Below are positions 1-10,000 of a stretch of DNA of 21,256 bases, piece after piece. Location of the stretch: positions 1 to 21,256 of the IMG/VR virus record IMGVR_UViG_3300029787_000396; one strand, given 5' to 3'. The stretch comes from a virus. How positions within the stretch are numbered: position 1 is the stretch's first letter; each line of letters starts with the position of its first letter. The translations under genes and the position numbers were made by a program. The notes under the pieces were generated by a model that was not told the DNA's origin, ran no database searches, and worked only from the letters and a program-made list of their open reading frames with translations.

Positions 1-2807
1 CTAAACCTACAACACCGGGTGGAGCAGGAGCATGGTGGAGAGATTTAGGGTATGATAGTTTAGCAGAAGCAAAAGCTGCTGGTTGGAGATTAGTAAATGG
101 TGTACCTAGACGAATTACTGATGACGATGATGATGACGATGATGATGACAACGGTGGTGGCGATGATGACAATGGTGGTGGTGACGAAGACGATGATGAC
201 GAAGACGATGATGACGAAGAAGAAGAAACTCCATATGTTGTAAAGCAAGGTGCAGTAGACCCTAACAGAACAGAACGTGTTCAAGCTACTGGAGAACAAG
301 CAGAACGAATAGCTGCTGGAGATTTTACAGGTGTAGACTTACCACAAATTCCAGATGCACAAACTTTAATAGACCCAAAAACAGGATTACCTGCAGCAAA
401 TACTGAGTTAGACCCTGCTTCAGAAGCTTTTAAAATGCAACAAACTCAAGCAGCAACAGCAGCAGGAGTTGCAGGAATTTCTAAAGAACAAGTATCTCAA
501 GGACAAGCTACAACTGCACAACCAACTGAAGTAGCAGATGCTGCACAAATTACTGAAGATGAATTAACTACTGTATCTGATAAAGATGTAGAAGTAAAAG
601 CTGCTGACGGTACTGTTAGTCGAGGACCTATTGAAGATATTCAAGGTGAAATAACAGCAGGAGTTAAATTTTCAACTGTTGATACTGTTAAAGCAGAAGC
701 TGCAAAAGCTAAAAATGTAGAAGATGTTCTATCTGGAACTTATTTAGTTGATGAAGTAGAAGGTGAAGATACAACTGTTTCTGCTACTCCTGATGCTGAA
801 AGACAAGAACGTGAAACTATATTAGGTCAACCAGCCCCTGACGGAGTTGCTGCTGCTATTAATCAAACAGTAGGATATACTGCTGCTAAACAAAGACTAG
901 TAAAAGGTAAAGCTGCTCAAAGTGCTGCTGCTGATATGTTAAAAGTAGTCGGTGATTTACCACCAGATATAGCTGCTGCAGTTGTACAAGACCCTGAAAC
1001 TGTAACAGCTAAAGTAGATGAAAATCCTGTAGTAGTTAATGCTGCTATTGCTGCGTTACCTACAGAAGCTTTAGTGTCTTCACAAATGGAAACACTATTA
1101 GGTGGTATGGAAGATGGTGAAATACCTTTATGGGCAAAACCTGCTGTTGCTGCAGTTAATCAAGGTATGGCTGCTAGAGGTATATCTGTATCTACTGTAG
1201 GTAGAGATTCATTATTTAATGCTATTATTCAAAGTGCTATGCCAATGGCTCAAAGCAATGCACAAGCTTTACAAGCTAGAGCAGCTCAAAACTTAAGTAA
1301 CGAACAACAAGCAAACTTACAACAAGCTACTCAAGAACAACAGTTAAGAATGCAAAACTTAGCTAATCGTCAAGATGCTGCAAGTCAGACTGCACAAATG
1401 TCTCAGCAAATGAGAGTTATGCAAAGTCAGTTTGACCAACAGGCTGTAATGACAACTGCTGAACAACAACAGCAAACACGTACTCAAAACTTACAAAATT
1501 TACAACAACAAGCTGTTATTAAGTCTCAAAATGAGCAACAAATGGCAATGCAGAATCTTGGTAATGAACAACAGTTAAATATGACAGAGCTTCAAATAGA
1601 AGCTAATGCAGTTGGAGCAGACCAAACTGCAGAAAATCAAGAAAAAATAGCAGAGATGCAAATTGCTGCTGATTTCCTTTCAAAGAATGAAGGATTTAAA
1701 CAGCAAATGGAACTTGCTAATTTAACTAACGACCAACAAATGAGATTAGCTAATCTATCTTCTCGTAACTTAGCAGCTAGTGAATTATTAAGTAATGCTG
1801 AAAAAACAGAACTTGCAAATCTTAATAAAACTTTACAAACTAATCAGCTTCAAGCACAGTTAGCACAACAAATGGGTATAGCTCAACTTAATGTTGACCA
1901 ACAATCAGCTATACAAAATGCTACTACTAAAGCTAACATGGACTTAACTAAGTTTAATGCAGCTCAACAAGTAGAGTTAGCTAATAGTAAGTTTATGCAA
2001 ACTGTAGCTATTACTGATATGAATGCAGAACAACAAGCTATTATGCAAAATGCTACAGCTATGGCTTCAATGGATATTGCTAATTTAAATGCAAGAGAAA
2101 AATTAGCAGTAGAAAATGCTAAAAACTTTTTAACTATGGATATGGCTAATTTAAATAATGAACAACAAGCTAATATGATGAAAGCACAACAAGAGCAACA
2201 AAGATTATTATCAGACCAATCAGCTCAAAATGCTGCAGCACAATTTAATGCTACAAGTGAAAATCAAACAAATCAGTTTATGGCTAACTTAGCACAAAAT
2301 CAATCTCAATTTAATGCAAGTCAAATAAACTCTATGGAGCAGTTTAATAAACAAGCTTTAAATGTAGCAGAAGCTAGAAGAGTAGGTAACGAAGCAGAAG
2401 CTGCTAAGTTAGAAGCACAATTAAAAACAGATGTAAGTAAATTTAATTCACAGTTAGATGCTCAAAGAGAAGAGTTTAATACAAAAAATGAAACAGCTAT
2501 AGCACAATCTAATGTTGCTTGGAGAAGACAAGCTAATACAGCAGATACAGCAGCACAAAATGCAATTAATCAACAAAACGCACAAAATGCATTTGGATTA
2601 ACTGCATCATCTATGAACTTTTTATGGCAAGAACTACGTGACGAAGCTGATTTTAATTTTAGAAGATGGGATAATGATGAAACTAGAAAGACTTCTATAT
2701 ACACAGCAGCTTTAGGTAATGATACAGGGGCTGCAGAAGATAGTAATTGGAGCAGTAATTTAACAGCAATATCTACTTTAATAAATGGATGGTTAAGTAG
2801 TGATTAA
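1..2807 (+). CDS. Gln/Asn-rich coiled-coil virion protein, 5' end outside window
   Basis: The reading frame is open from base 3 to the stop at 2805-2807 (934 residues visible), so the ATG at 435 is internal (residue 145) and the true start lies left of the window. Order of parts: a short Trp/Gly-containing stretch; a 36-residue acidic tract (residues 40-75, 28 Asp/Glu); an Ala/Val/Thr-rich region; a segment at about residues 374-414 (PLWAKPAVAAV, GMAARGIS) that I recognise from marine phage structural proteins; a long Gln/Asn/Met-rich helical region at about 414-890 with recurring units such as MANLNNEQQANM; and a conserved-looking C-terminus (FLWQELRDEADFNFRRWDND). Composition predicts a long coiled coil or fibrous rod. 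It heads a run of virion genes, and AGGA precedes the next gene. Structural role (tail or internal virion protein) is inferred from context and style; no enzymatic motif is visible. Confidence 0.8.
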   Translation, partial: KPTTPGGAGAWWRDLGYDSLAEAKAAGWRLVNGVPRRITDDDDDDDDDDNGGGDDDNGGGDEDDDDEDDDDEEEETPYVVKQGAVDPNRTERVQATGEQAERIAAGDFTGVDLPQIPDAQTLIDPKTGLPAANTELDPASEAFKMQQTQAATAAGVAGISKEQVSQGQATTAQPTEVADAAQITEDELTTVSDKDVEVKAADGTVSRGPIEDIQGEITAGVKFSTVDTVKAEAAKAKNVEDVLSGTYLVDEVEGEDTTVSATPDAERQERETILGQPAPDGVAAAINQTVGYTAAKQRLVKGKAAQSAAADMLKVVGDLPPDIAAAVVQDPETVTAKVDENPVVVNAAIAALPTEALVSSQMETLLGGMEDGEIPLWAKPAVAAVNQGMAARGISVSTVGRDSLFNAIIQSAMPMAQSNAQALQARAAQNLSNEQQANLQQATQEQQLRMQNLANRQDAASQTAQMSQQMRVMQSQFDQQAVMTTAEQQQQTRTQNLQNLQQQAVIKSQNEQQMAMQNLGNEQQLNMTELQIEANAVGADQTAENQEKIAEMQIAADFLSKNEGFKQQMELANLTNDQQMRLANLSSRNLAASELLSNAEKTELANLNKTLQTNQLQAQLAQQMGIAQLNVDQQSAIQNATTKANMDLTKFNAAQQVELANSKFMQTVAITDMNAEQQAIMQNATAMASMDIANLNAREKLAVENAKNFLTMDMANLNNEQQANMMKAQQEQQRLLSDQSAQNAAAQFNATSENQTNQFMANLAQNQSQFNASQINSMEQFNKQALNVAEARRVGNEAEAAKLEAQLKTDVSKFNSQLDAQREEFNTKNETAIAQSNVAWRRQANTADTAAQNAINQQNAQNAFGLTASSMNFLWQELRDEADFNFRRWDNDETRKTSIYTAALGNDTGAAEDSNWSSNLTAISTLINGWLSSD
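120..227 (+). repeat. Asp/Glu-coding trinucleotide repeat tract
   Basis: An in-frame run of GAT, GAC and GAA codons is interrupted by two AAT/AAC-GGT-GGT-GGY islands. It encodes ten Asp, then Asn-Gly3, Asp3, Asn-Gly3, then a mixed Asp/Glu run ending in Glu4. It is a low-complexity acidic linker in the first virion protein, and the repeated triplets make it a likely site of length variation. The antisense frame gives an artificial Val/Ile-rich ORF. Confidence 0.85.
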
Positions 2808-2822
2808 TTTAAGGAAAATATT

Positions 2823-3788
2823 ATGGGATGGTTAAGAAAAAAAGCAAAACAACTTGGTAAAGTATTTAAAAAAGTAGGCAAAAAACTTAAGAAAGGTTTA
2901 GGTAAAATAGCTAAAGCTTTTGGTAAGTTAGGTCCTTTAGGTTCTATAGCTTTATCGTTTATACTTCCGGGATTAGGAAATATAGCAGGTTGGCTTGGTA
3001 ATACAATATCTGCAATGGGTCCGGCTGGTAAATTTTTAGTAGATGTAAGTACTAGTATTTATAAAGCTGCTTCTGGAGCTTTTGACTATGTTAAAGGTAA
3101 AATTACAACTGGTCTTGGTAAAGTATTTAATACAGTATCAGGTGCTATTGAAAATGGTATGAATACTGTTAGTAGTGCTTTTGGAGGTAAAGGTGAAATA
3201 GGTAGTAATTTTAGAAACTTTGTAAGTGATTTAACTAATGGTTTTGTAGAAAAATCTGAAAAAGGATTAGCTTTAGAAAAAAATCAAGCTGTAGTAACTG
3301 ATGTTGTTGAAGATGTAGTAACTGATACTGTTGAAGATACAGTAGTTGATAATGTTAAAGATAAAAAACTTAGTATTACTGAAACTATTAAAAATAAAGA
3401 TTTAAAACTTAAAGAAAAAATTAATACAAGTAAAGAGTTTGCAGCTTATAAAAAAATACAACCTATATCAATGGCAGGACAACAGATGATTCAAGGTGAA
3501 GAAGCATATGAAGCTCAAGTAGCTTATCTTGCAAATCGAAAATCTGATTACTTTAAAGAACAATCAGATTATCAGTTAGCACCATTAGAACAACAAAACT
3601 ATGCACAGGTAGTAGATATGCCTATGTTTGTAGACTTTAGTAATTTTAATCCTGCTCAAGACCCAGCTCAACAATATTTAGCATATAGAGGAATTACAGA
3701 TTATATTAATCCAATGGATATCGGTGGTTATGGTTTTGACTATCAACAATTTTTACAAGCACAATTAGGAGATAGAAACTATGCGTAA
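2823..3788 (+). CDS. Cationic N-terminus plus hydrophobic segment protein, probable virion protein
   Basis: 321 residues. ATG is preceded by AAGGA at suitable spacing. I do not recognise a named family. The first 37 residues hold 13 Lys and one Arg with no acidic residue, spaced like an amphipathic helix. A hydrophobic Gly/Ala-rich segment follows (about 38-75: LGSIALSFILPGLGNIAGWL), then Gly/Ser/Thr-rich sequence. Residues 157-180 are six tandem tetrapeptides of form xVxD. A Lys-rich helix follows, then a Gln/Tyr/Asp-rich C-terminus ending in QFLQAQLGDRNYA. It lies between two virion-type genes and overlaps the next by 8 bases (ATGCGTAA). A membrane-active or internal virion protein is plausible from the cationic helix plus hydrophobic block, but this is inference. 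Alternatively it binds DNA through the Lys-rich end. Confidence 0.75.
   Translation: MGWLRKKAKQLGKVFKKVGKKLKKGLGKIAKAFGKLGPLGSIALSFILPGLGNIAGWLGNTISAMGPAGKFLVDVSTSIYKAASGAFDYVKGKITTGLGKVFNTVSGAIENGMNTVSSAFGGKGEIGSNFRNFVSDLTNGFVEKSEKGLALEKNQAVVTDVVEDVVTDTVEDTVVDNVKDKKLSITETIKNKDLKLKEKINTSKEFAAYKKIQPISMAGQQMIQGEEAYEAQVAYLANRKSDYFKEQSDYQLAPLEQQNYAQVVDMPMFVDFSNFNPAQDPAQQYLAYRGITDYINPMDIGGYGFDYQQFLQAQLGDRNYA
3291..3362 (+). repeat. Six tandem 12-base repeats coding xVxD tetrapeptides
   Basis: Six consecutive tetrapeptides, VVTD, VVED, VVTD, TVED, TVVD and NVKD, at residues 157-180 of the 321-residue protein. The underlying 12-base units (e.g. gtagtaactgat) are partly conserved at DNA level, consistent with past tandem duplication. 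Confidence 0.85.
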
Positions 3789-4413
3789 TCCAAATGCCAT
3801 AGCAAAAGAAGCAGAACCATTTTTATTTGAAGGACCGACAGCAGGACAATCACTAACTAATAGTCCTGACAATCCTTATCCTTGGGAACAAACTCCTGAA
3901 ATAACTTCTGTAAAAGTAGCTACGGAAAAAATATTTTTTGACCTTTTAAAAGAAGATAATCTTACAACTGTTGCAACTTTAATGTCTCAAAAAACTCCAG
4001 TTTCAGATATTGCTAATTTATTATTAGTATCAGGTTTTCAAAAAGGTAAATGGAATCCAGATATGATGTTAAATCTTTTAGAGCCTACTATGTATATGTT
4101 AATGGCTATAGCAGAAAAAGCTGGTATTGACCCAGTATTGACAAGAGATGATACTAATGTTATAATGGAAGAAGATGAAGATGAATCTTTTAGAGATTTA
4201 CAAAATTCTAAACAGCAATTAAAAAATGTAATTCCTGAAGGTAAAGGATTTAAAAATGCTGTTATTAATAAAATAAATCCTGCTTCTGTAGGTAAAAATA
4301 TTAAACAACAATTAGATACTTTAGATACTGAAAAAATGAAACAAAGTATTTTACAAAAACAAAAACCTGACTTACAAAATCAAGAAAGTTTATTAGGTAA
4401 AACAGGAGTTTAA
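3781..4413 (+). CDS. Conserved small phage protein of unknown function in virion block
   Basis: 210 residues. AGGAG sits about 8 bases before the ATG, and the start overlaps the upstream stop by 8 bases, so translation is probably coupled. The N-terminus has a Pro-rich stretch (GQSLTNSPDNPYPWEQ). The middle is helical (VATLMSQKTPVSDIANLLLVSGFQ, then a MMLNLLEPTMYMLMAIAEKAGI block), and the C-terminus is Lys/Gln-rich and probably flexible. No catalytic motif, signal peptide or clear membrane span is visible. The pattern 'SLT..P..PWE' followed by a helical GI.P block resembles a small protein I have seen beside internal virion proteins in marine T7-like phages, but I cannot name its role. Position between virion genes suggests a minor structural or assembly component. 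Confidence 0.75.
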   Translation: MRNPNAIAKEAEPFLFEGPTAGQSLTNSPDNPYPWEQTPEITSVKVATEKIFFDLLKEDNLTTVATLMSQKTPVSDIANLLLVSGFQKGKWNPDMMLNLLEPTMYMLMAIAEKAGIDPVLTRDDTNVIMEEDEDESFRDLQNSKQQLKNVIPEGKGFKNAVINKINPASVGKNIKQQLDTLDTEKMKQSILQKQKPDLQNQESLLGKTGV

Positions 4414-4415
4414 AA

Positions 4416-7019
4416 ATGGCTGAAGATATATTTGGAAACATGAGTAATATGAATATTGATGAACTAGGTTCTTCTTTACTTCAAAGAAAAGCAGACCGAG
4501 AAAGACGAGCTGCTAAAAAAGCTAAGAAAAATGAAAGAATCCAACAAGGACTAGCTGTATTGCTTATGGGTCAAGGCATTATGAAGAGTCAGTTAAAGCA
4601 ACGTATTAAAGAAGTAGATAAAGAGTATAAGTTTGAAAATTTAAATGCTGAAGATAAAGCAAGAAAATTAAATGTTAATGCTACTATTTTAAATACTATT
4701 GGCAATCAATGGGATGGTAAAGGTGGATATGAAGGTTTTAAAGATAGTGAAGATTATTTAGGATTTAGTCAAGCAGTAAGACCGTTTATTGACCAAAAAA
4801 TAAAAGCTATGACTTCTGATGAATACGATACTATTTATGGAACAAGTACATATGAAAACGCTATTAATTTAGCAACAGAAGGATATGCTCAAAAGTATTT
4901 AGAAATAGACCCCGTATCTAAAAAAGCTAATTATTTAGCATATGAAGATGGTTTAAGAGAATTAATAGATGACCCTGAAATAAATTTAGATAGAAATGAA
5001 TTATTTCAAAGAGCTATGGGTTTAGATGCAGATACTTTAACTATGTACAAAAAAAGAAATTATGAAAATATATTAACTACATACAAATCTCAAGGTAATT
5101 TAATGGGTGGTTTTAGAAGAGTATTAAGTTTATTTAATGATGATTTTAAAAACAAAAGTGGATTTGATATTTTTAAAAAATTTGATGAACGTACATTAGC
5201 TGGACCAACTATAAGAGATTTAAATCAAGCAATGAATTTAAAAGGTATGACTAATAACATAGTTAGTAAAGCTTTAGCAGATGCTTCTAAGTCACCTACA
5301 AGATGGAGAGAAAGAGCATCAGGTAAAAAATTTGAAAATTACAGAAAAGATATAGGTGAAATATATTTACCTCAAATGACAAACTTGCTTGATGAAGGAA
5401 GATATCCTAGTGAATTACAAACAGATACTTTTATTGGTAAAAGAAACTGGGATGAATTTATGAGAGATATTTCTGATGAAGATAGAAGAGATTTAATTTT
5501 AGATACTGCTGCACTTAGTTTACGTTTAAAAGAAGATAGAAAATTTTTAATGTCAGTATATAACGAAACTGAAGGAAAAAAAGTAGACGGTAAAAGTTTT
5601 AATGAATTTAGAGCTATATTAGATAATGAATCAAATAGAACTATGTTTGCTGCTATGATAGTTACAGATGCAGGTTTTAGAGATGAAAGTTGGATTCCTG
5701 TTAAACAAGAAACTTATGATTCATTTGGAACATTAAATCAAGTTTATAATAAATATAATATATCTACTATGGTAGGTGATGATATTAACATTAAGAAAAA
5801 CGGTGGTATAGATTTATCTGAAAGTTATATTAATGCTTCAGTAGATAGAAAAAAAGATATGATAGAATCTACAGTTAAAGATATTTTAACAAATTCTAAA
5901 ACTGAGAATGAAAGAAATATAAAACTTGGTGGTGCATTAGATATTGAAATTAATAAATATTTTGGAATGGACTCTCAAGCTTATATAGAAAGTTTAGCTG
6001 CTAAAGAAATGGAAGGCATTCAAACTCCAGTAACTTTAGAAGAAAAAATGCAAAAAAGAATTGATGAACTTCCTGAACAAACTCCTGCAGGTGCATTTTT
6101 AACTGGTGATAGTAGAGAACAACAAATTAAATTTCAAGAAACTGCTAAAGATAATAAAGAAAAAAGACAAAATTTTAGAAAAAAGAAAAATACTTTAATA
6201 CGAGAAATTAGAAATCTTAGTGAAGATAAAACACTTCCTATTACTAGAAATTTATTTACACTTCCTTCTGAAAAAGATGACTTAGAGATTAAAGATGAAA
6301 ATGCAAGATATGTTACAGATTTAATAACAGAAAAATATAATATTGATACTAATCCAAACAATCTTCAAAGATTAAGTTTTGATATTACAAGTGTATTAGA
6401 AAATAATCCAGAAGCTTATAATGAAATTATGGATATAATAAAAAATAAAAATAATAGAGAATATTTAGAATCTTTAAAAGACGAAAAAAAAAAGACTGAA
6501 TTAAATTCTAATTACGAAAATCCCGAATATAATAAATTATTAAATTTACATTTAGATAGATTAGGTATTGATAGTAAAGAACTAGCTACTCGAAATTTAA
6601 ATGAGTTATCAGATTTTATATTAGAAGTAGAAAGTGATGGTGATTTTAATGCTGCTAATCCAAACTCTTCAGCTAGAGGTGGGTATCAATTTATAAAAGG
6701 TTCTGTTGTACCTGCTGTAAATAGATTAGAAAAATATCTTGGACCATTACCTAGATTTGATGAGGTTAGAAAAACAGGAGATGTTAGAAGTTTAAGTCCT
6801 GAAGACCAAACTCTTTTATTTATGGCTGACATTTTAGAAAAAAAAGGTAGTGATAAATTAATTAATAAATTTTTAAATGCTGATAATAAAAAAGATAAAC
6901 AAAATGCAGCTTATGAAATATATACTGTTTTACATCATACAACAGATAAAAAAGGTAACATTCCTTTTAGAGCAAAAGTACAAACTAAATTTAAATTAAG
7001 AAAATATTTTAATGAGTAA
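4416..7019 (+). CDS. Internal virion protein with C-terminal lytic transglycosylase-like domain
   Basis: 867 residues. AGGAG lies 7 bases before the ATG. The first ~60 residues are Lys/Arg-rich and helical, followed by a long alpha-helical charged region without recognisable domains. Residues ~725-867 resemble an SLT/lysozyme-like fold: FILEVESDGDFNAANPNSSA followed by RGGYQF matches the pattern E-S-x-G..N..S.A.G..QF, with E739 the likely catalytic acid. Such domains in virion proteins cleave peptidoglycan so that DNA or ejected core proteins can cross the wall. T7 gp16 carries its muralytic domain at the N-terminus, whereas here it is C-terminal on a smaller protein. The gene overlaps the next by 8 bases (ATGAGTAA). 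Virion location is inferred from neighbours and size. Confidence 0.8.
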   Translation: MAEDIFGNMSNMNIDELGSSLLQRKADRERRAAKKAKKNERIQQGLAVLLMGQGIMKSQLKQRIKEVDKEYKFENLNAEDKARKLNVNATILNTIGNQWDGKGGYEGFKDSEDYLGFSQAVRPFIDQKIKAMTSDEYDTIYGTSTYENAINLATEGYAQKYLEIDPVSKKANYLAYEDGLRELIDDPEINLDRNELFQRAMGLDADTLTMYKKRNYENILTTYKSQGNLMGGFRRVLSLFNDDFKNKSGFDIFKKFDERTLAGPTIRDLNQAMNLKGMTNNIVSKALADASKSPTRWRERASGKKFENYRKDIGEIYLPQMTNLLDEGRYPSELQTDTFIGKRNWDEFMRDISDEDRRDLILDTAALSLRLKEDRKFLMSVYNETEGKKVDGKSFNEFRAILDNESNRTMFAAMIVTDAGFRDESWIPVKQETYDSFGTLNQVYNKYNISTMVGDDINIKKNGGIDLSESYINASVDRKKDMIESTVKDILTNSKTENERNIKLGGALDIEINKYFGMDSQAYIESLAAKEMEGIQTPVTLEEKMQKRIDELPEQTPAGAFLTGDSREQQIKFQETAKDNKEKRQNFRKKKNTLIREIRNLSEDKTLPITRNLFTLPSEKDDLEIKDENARYVTDLITEKYNIDTNPNNLQRLSFDITSVLENNPEAYNEIMDIIKNKNNREYLESLKDEKKKTELNSNYENPEYNKLLNLHLDRLGIDSKELATRNLNELSDFILEVESDGDFNAANPNSSARGGYQFIKGSVVPAVNRLEKYLGPLPRFDEVRKTGDVRSLSPEDQTLLFMADILEKKGSDKLINKFLNADNKKDKQNAAYEIYTVLHHTTDKKGNIPFRAKVQTKFKLRKYFNE

Positions 7020-10000
7020 TCAACTAGACCTATACATTCAAAGCTTACAAGAACAAAGAGCTAAAGAAGAAGAACAAGAAGAACAAGAATTTTTTTATGA
7101 TACTTCTACGTCTGAAACTCCTGAAGGCTATGACACCTTTGTAACTGAACCTACAACAGAACGTGAAGTAAACCCTTACGATTCTACTCCGGGTAAAACT
7201 ACACTTACTGAACTTAGGAATGACCCTGAGTTTGCTCAAAGAGCTTCAAGGTTTTTAGATGGTGTTGGTAGTAATGATAATATCTTTGAATATCTTAGAG
7301 ACTCTGACTATAGTTTAAGTGCTGCTGCTGTTCGTTCTTTTCAAACAGGTAATTGGACAGAAGAACAAAAACAAGACTATGCATATTTAAGAGAAAGATT
7401 TAATAATGCAGATATAGGTAATTGGAAAGAAAGATTTGGAATGATAAAAGATATTGGAGTCGATATAGTTACTGACCCTTTTAATATTCTTGCTGCTATT
7501 TTTGCTATACCTAGTGGTGGTACATCTTTAGGGACTAGAGCTGTTTTAGGAACTACTGCACAACAAGCAATGAAACAATATACAAAAGCTGAATTAAAAA
7601 AGAAAGCTATAAAAGATACTGCATTGTTTACTGCTGCTGAAGGTGCTGCATGGGGTGGACTTCATAATTATTTTTTACAAGATATTGATATGGATTTAGG
7701 TTTACAAGATGATATTGATTTCACAAATATAGGAGTTACTACTTTATTAGGTGGAGCAATTGGTGGAGCTTTGGGTGGTGGTATTACTGCTGCTACGTAT
7801 GGTAGAGCTGCTAGAGAAGCTACAGAAGAAACAGCTAAGAAAATAGATACAGATATAGATAAAGTTCCTGTTACAGATATGCCAGAATATACTCAACAAC
7901 TAGAATTTAAGTTTAGCAACGAAGAAGTTATAGAAAATACTGCTCGTATGAAAACAAGACAAGAAGTTTTAGAAGACTCTGAAATTGATGAAGTTGTAGC
8001 AGAACCTTTAGAAAAATTAAAAGCAGAAGGTAAAAAAGCACAAAGTAAAGGTACAAAAATATTACACACTTTTTTAGCTAATACTATTGGTAAACCTACT
8101 ACAGCTTTTTTAAGTTACGCAGAAAATTCACCACAACTTCAAGCTTTACTTGAAAAGTTTAGATATGATTATGATGTCACAATGACTGGTCAAGGCAAAG
8201 AAGGAGTAAAGAAAAAGTCTTATGGTCTTGCTGTAGGTGAAAGAACAGGTAAATATTTATATGGTTTAGCTAAGTCATTTAATGTTTTAGATAGAGTAGG
8301 TTTTAGAGCTAGATTAGCTAAAGACCAACAAGAAGAATTAAATTCTTTATTAAGAGATAAAAGAGTAACCGGAACTAAACGAGAAGCTCAAAGAGCAGGT
8401 AATAAAGTTTGGATAAGAGATTTAATAGGTAAAGAACATAATGGATTTATAGTAACAGAAGATGTTGCAGTTTCTTACGGTGGTAAAAACTTTGATGGTA
8501 CTGAAGGTGTTAGAAATTTATTAGATAACAGTTTTAATGATATAAATCAAGCAGGATTATTTAGAAAAGGAACTCTTAATAAAGGTGGATTTTTACCTAG
8601 ATTATTTAACTATAAAGCTTTAAAAGAAAACAGAGAAAGATTTCAAAGAGATTTAATAGAATCAGGACATGCTGACCCTTTAAATGAAATAGATGAAGTA
8701 ATTATTAAAAATGCAGAAAATGAAAAAGTAAAAGGTGTATTATTAGATGCAGCAGGTAAAGACGAAGATATATTTGGTGTAGACTTTTTAGACTTAGCAA
8801 ATGGAAACATGCAAAGAGCTAAAGAATTAAAAGCTGAACGTATTGTAGATGATATGTTAATGCAAAGATGGACTCCTTTTGAAGTTAAAATGATGTCTAA
8901 AGATAAAGTTGTTGGAGATTCTGCAGGATATTTACAAGCTAGAAGATTTACAAATTTAGATGATAATAAAATAGCATATGTATTAGAAAGTGATACACAA
9001 CAAATATTAGAAGATTACTTTACTAATGCTGCAAGAGCTATTGAAAGGTCTAATTATTTTGGTAGAAACCTAGTTGAGTTTGAAAAAAAGTTTTTACTTA
9101 AAGAAGGTGGAATTAGAGATGAATTATTAAAAAGTGGTTTAGATGAAAATGAAGTAATTAAAGTACTCGATGGTATTAGAGATATGCACAAACGTGTAAC
9201 TGGTATTGAAACTGATTCAAATTCTATATGGAAAAAAAATAAATGGATGAGAGGTGCTGCTGATTGGGGTAAACTAACACAACAGATGGCTCATTTACCT
9301 TTTGCTACTTTGTCTAGTATTACTGAACCTTTTTTACTTTTAACAAGAGCTGGTAAAGGAGATACTCTTAATGTTGCTAGAGATATTTTAAGTTCTGTAA
9401 TAGTTAAAGAAGGTAAAAGTGTTATAGATAGAACTATAAAAGGTTTTCAACGTGGAGTCTTACGTAAAAGAGTTAAAGGTATTAAAGATATAGATGATGA
9501 AGCTTGGGGTGAATTATATCAAACTGGACTAGCTTTAGAACAAGCAGTACAAGAAAGAATTGAAGGATTAGCCGGTGAAGGTTTACATGGTACTTTAGCT
9601 AAAAATATACAACAAGGATTTTTTAAAGTTAACTTATTAACTCAATGGACAAGAGCTGTTCAACTTGCATCATTTACTACTGGTAAAAGATTAATAAAAC
9701 AAAATGCTGAAAAGCTTTCTAAAGGTGGATTAGGTGCAAGTAAAAAGAAATACTTAATTCAACAGTTAAATGATTTAGGTGTTGATGAAAAAGATGCAGT
9801 TAAATGGTATAAAAAATCTACAGTTAATGGTAAGTGGGATGATAACATAGCTCGTAGCCAAGAATTTTATCAAAAACAATATACTTCAGGAGCTAATAGA
9901 TTTGTAAAAGAAATTATTCTTAATCCTAGTACTGCAGAAGCTAATAGACCTTTATGGTTTTCAACACCTTCAGCTCAAATGTTAGTACAGTTTGCTGGAT

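Noticed and set aside
90-299. Minus-strand 69-residue Val/Ile-rich ORF that looks like a membrane protein
   Set aside because: It is the antisense of the GAT/GAC repeat; the plus strand is a continuous open frame from the left edge to 2807.
435-437. ATG at 435 as the start of the first gene
   Set aside because: The frame is open upstream to base 3 with protein-like sequence, and no good ribosome site precedes this ATG; the gene continues off the window.
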